The notes under the pieces were generated by a model that saw only the letters and a list, made by a program, of their open reading frames with translations, made no database searches and was not told the origin of the DNA. From contig CAJXFN010000018.1 of NCBI GenBank assembly GCA_913052655.1, forward strand, positions 1 through 15,242: DNA of 15,242 nucleotides, given 5' to 3'. This DNA comes from an uncultured Flavobacteriales bacterium. GTDB taxonomy: Bacteria > Bacteroidota > Bacteroidia > Flavobacteriales > BACL11. The position numbers were made by a program, and so were the translations under genes. Numbering within the stretch: the first letter of the stretch is position 1; each line of letters starts with the position of its first letter. Of the stretch, positions 14,427 through 15,242 are shown piece after piece.

Positions 14427-15242
14427 CTACAAACTGATTATTGTTGTAGATTGCAAGAGCTTTTCCTCTGAGATTTTCACCTATAAAGGGTGTGTTATTA
14501 GATTTAGATTTGATATCCTTTTTACTTACTTCCCATTCTAATTCAGGATTAAACAAGGTGATATTTGCTATTTCTCCTTCTTCAATTTTAAGAACTTCTT
14601 TTAATACAATTTTCCTAGGATTAGTGGAAATCTTTTCTATGATTTCTTCTATGCTTAGATCTTTACTTAAATACTTTCCTAATAGTCCGAATAAAGTTTC
14701 TAATCCAAGAATTCCGAAAGCTGCATTATCAAATTCTGTTTTTTTATTTTCTTCATCTTCAGGAGAGTGATCTGAACAAATCACATCTATTATTCCCTTT
14801 TTCAGCCCTTTTATAAGAGTGTTTTTATCTTCCTTAGTTCTAAGAGGAGGTAGTAGTTTGTATCTAGTATCAAAAGTTTTTAGCTTTTCTTCTGTCATTA
14901 TAAGGTTATTTATAGATACATCAGAAGTTATGTTTATTCCTTCTTTCTTCGCTCTTTTAATTTTTTGTACAGACTCTTTTGTCGAAATGTAAGATAAGTG
15001 AAGATTTCCGTTTGTATATTTAGCTAAAGAGAGATCTCTATCTACCATTATTTCTTCCGCTATGTTTGATATTCCTTTTAGACCTAAATTAGTACTAATT
15101 ATACCTTCATTCATTTTTCCATTATTATATATACTTTTATCATTAGGATAGTTCATAATTAATCCGTCAAAATCCTTACTGTATAAGAGTGCTAATTTCA
15201 TTACTTCATTTCTATCTAAAGATTTTTTGTCATCAGTAAATG
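14416..15242 (-). CDS. Dihydroorotase-like amidohydrolase, N-terminus outside window
   Basis: The reading frame runs off the right edge, so only the C-terminal part (about 275 residues) is visible. Upstream of the internal Met at 15201 the frame continues with FTDDKKSLDRNEV, which fits the conserved F(T/S)DDG region of dihydroorotases; the gene therefore does not start at 15201. Other family landmarks: PPLRT, CSDHSPEDEE (the position of the catalytic Asp loop), FG.LGLETLFG and a C-terminal beta region starting at GEIANITLFNP. Dihydroorotase normally closes carbamoyl-aspartate to dihydroorotate in pyrimidine synthesis. Here the strand-5 site reads LHLSYIST (usually H before V/I-S-T) and the strand-6 site reads SINNL (usually PHHL), so two zinc-ligand histidines appear to be missing. 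This may be the divergent Bacteroidota dihydroorotase paralog, possibly non-catalytic. The gene overlaps the hydrolase tail to tail. Confidence 0.88.
   Translation of the reverse strand, partial: FTDDKKSLDRNEVMKLALLYSKDFDGLIMNYPNDKSIYNNGKMNEGIISTNLGLKGISNIAEEIMVDRDLSLAKYTNGNLHLSYISTKESVQKIKRAKKEGINITSDVSINNLIMTEEKLKTFDTRYKLLPPLRTKEDKNTLIKGLKKGIIDVICSDHSPEDEENKKTEFDNAAFGILGLETLFGLLGKYLSKDLSIEEIIEKISTNPRKIVLKEVLKIEEGEIANITLFNPELEWEVSKKDIKSKSNNTPFIGENLRGKALAIYNNNQFVVID

Noticed and set aside
14492..14770. Plus-strand ORF opposite the dihydroorotase-like gene
   Set aside because: Low-complexity Ser/Leu/Phe shadow of a recognisable minus-strand protein.

Overview
The window looks like chromosomal DNA of a marine-type member of the Bacteroidota, most likely Flavobacteriales. 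The evidence is very AT-rich DNA, TAnnTTTG promoter elements close to start codons, no clear Shine-Dalgarno sequences, a secreted protein ending in a type IX secretion (T9SS) sorting tail, a Bacteroidota-type ParC and a Bacteroidota-type divergent dihydroorotase.

Layout: (1) 1-3043 holds the end of a small membrane-anchored protein of unknown function, overlapping parC (topoisomerase IV subunit A). (2) 3118-5076 encodes a large secreted 'choice-of-anchor B' beta-propeller protein with its own promoter. (3) 5081-10312 is the accessory part of the window. Three copies of a roughly 195-bp intergenic repeat (5081-5275, 7496-7688, 9356-9549) separate two gene cassettes and are followed by a third transcription unit. 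Both cassettes have the same plan: a companion ORF joined by a TAATG stop/start overlap to a BspA/DUF285-type protein made of 25-residue repeats. The companion ORFs are unrelated to each other, and the BspA C-termini also differ. The unit after the third repeat is one secreted protein of unknown function. (4) 10338-14426 is housekeeping-like: a DEAD-box RNA helicase, a Uup-like ABC-F ATPase preceded by a possible 9-codon leader ORF, and an alpha/beta hydrolase one base downstream. (5) 14416-15242 on the minus strand is the C-terminal part of a dihydroorotase-like protein that appears to lack two zinc-ligand histidines.

The most interesting system is the repeat-bounded BspA cassette array. Each repeat contains a 33-bp block identical in all three copies, a 3' segment resembling the T-arm and acceptor 3' strand of tRNA-Pro (with an altered T-loop), and a -7 promoter element at its downstream edge. 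The arrangement resembles a modular series of independently promoted cassettes that could be gained, lost or duplicated by recombination between repeats. That mechanism is inference; the repeats, overlaps and shared architecture are visible in the sequence.
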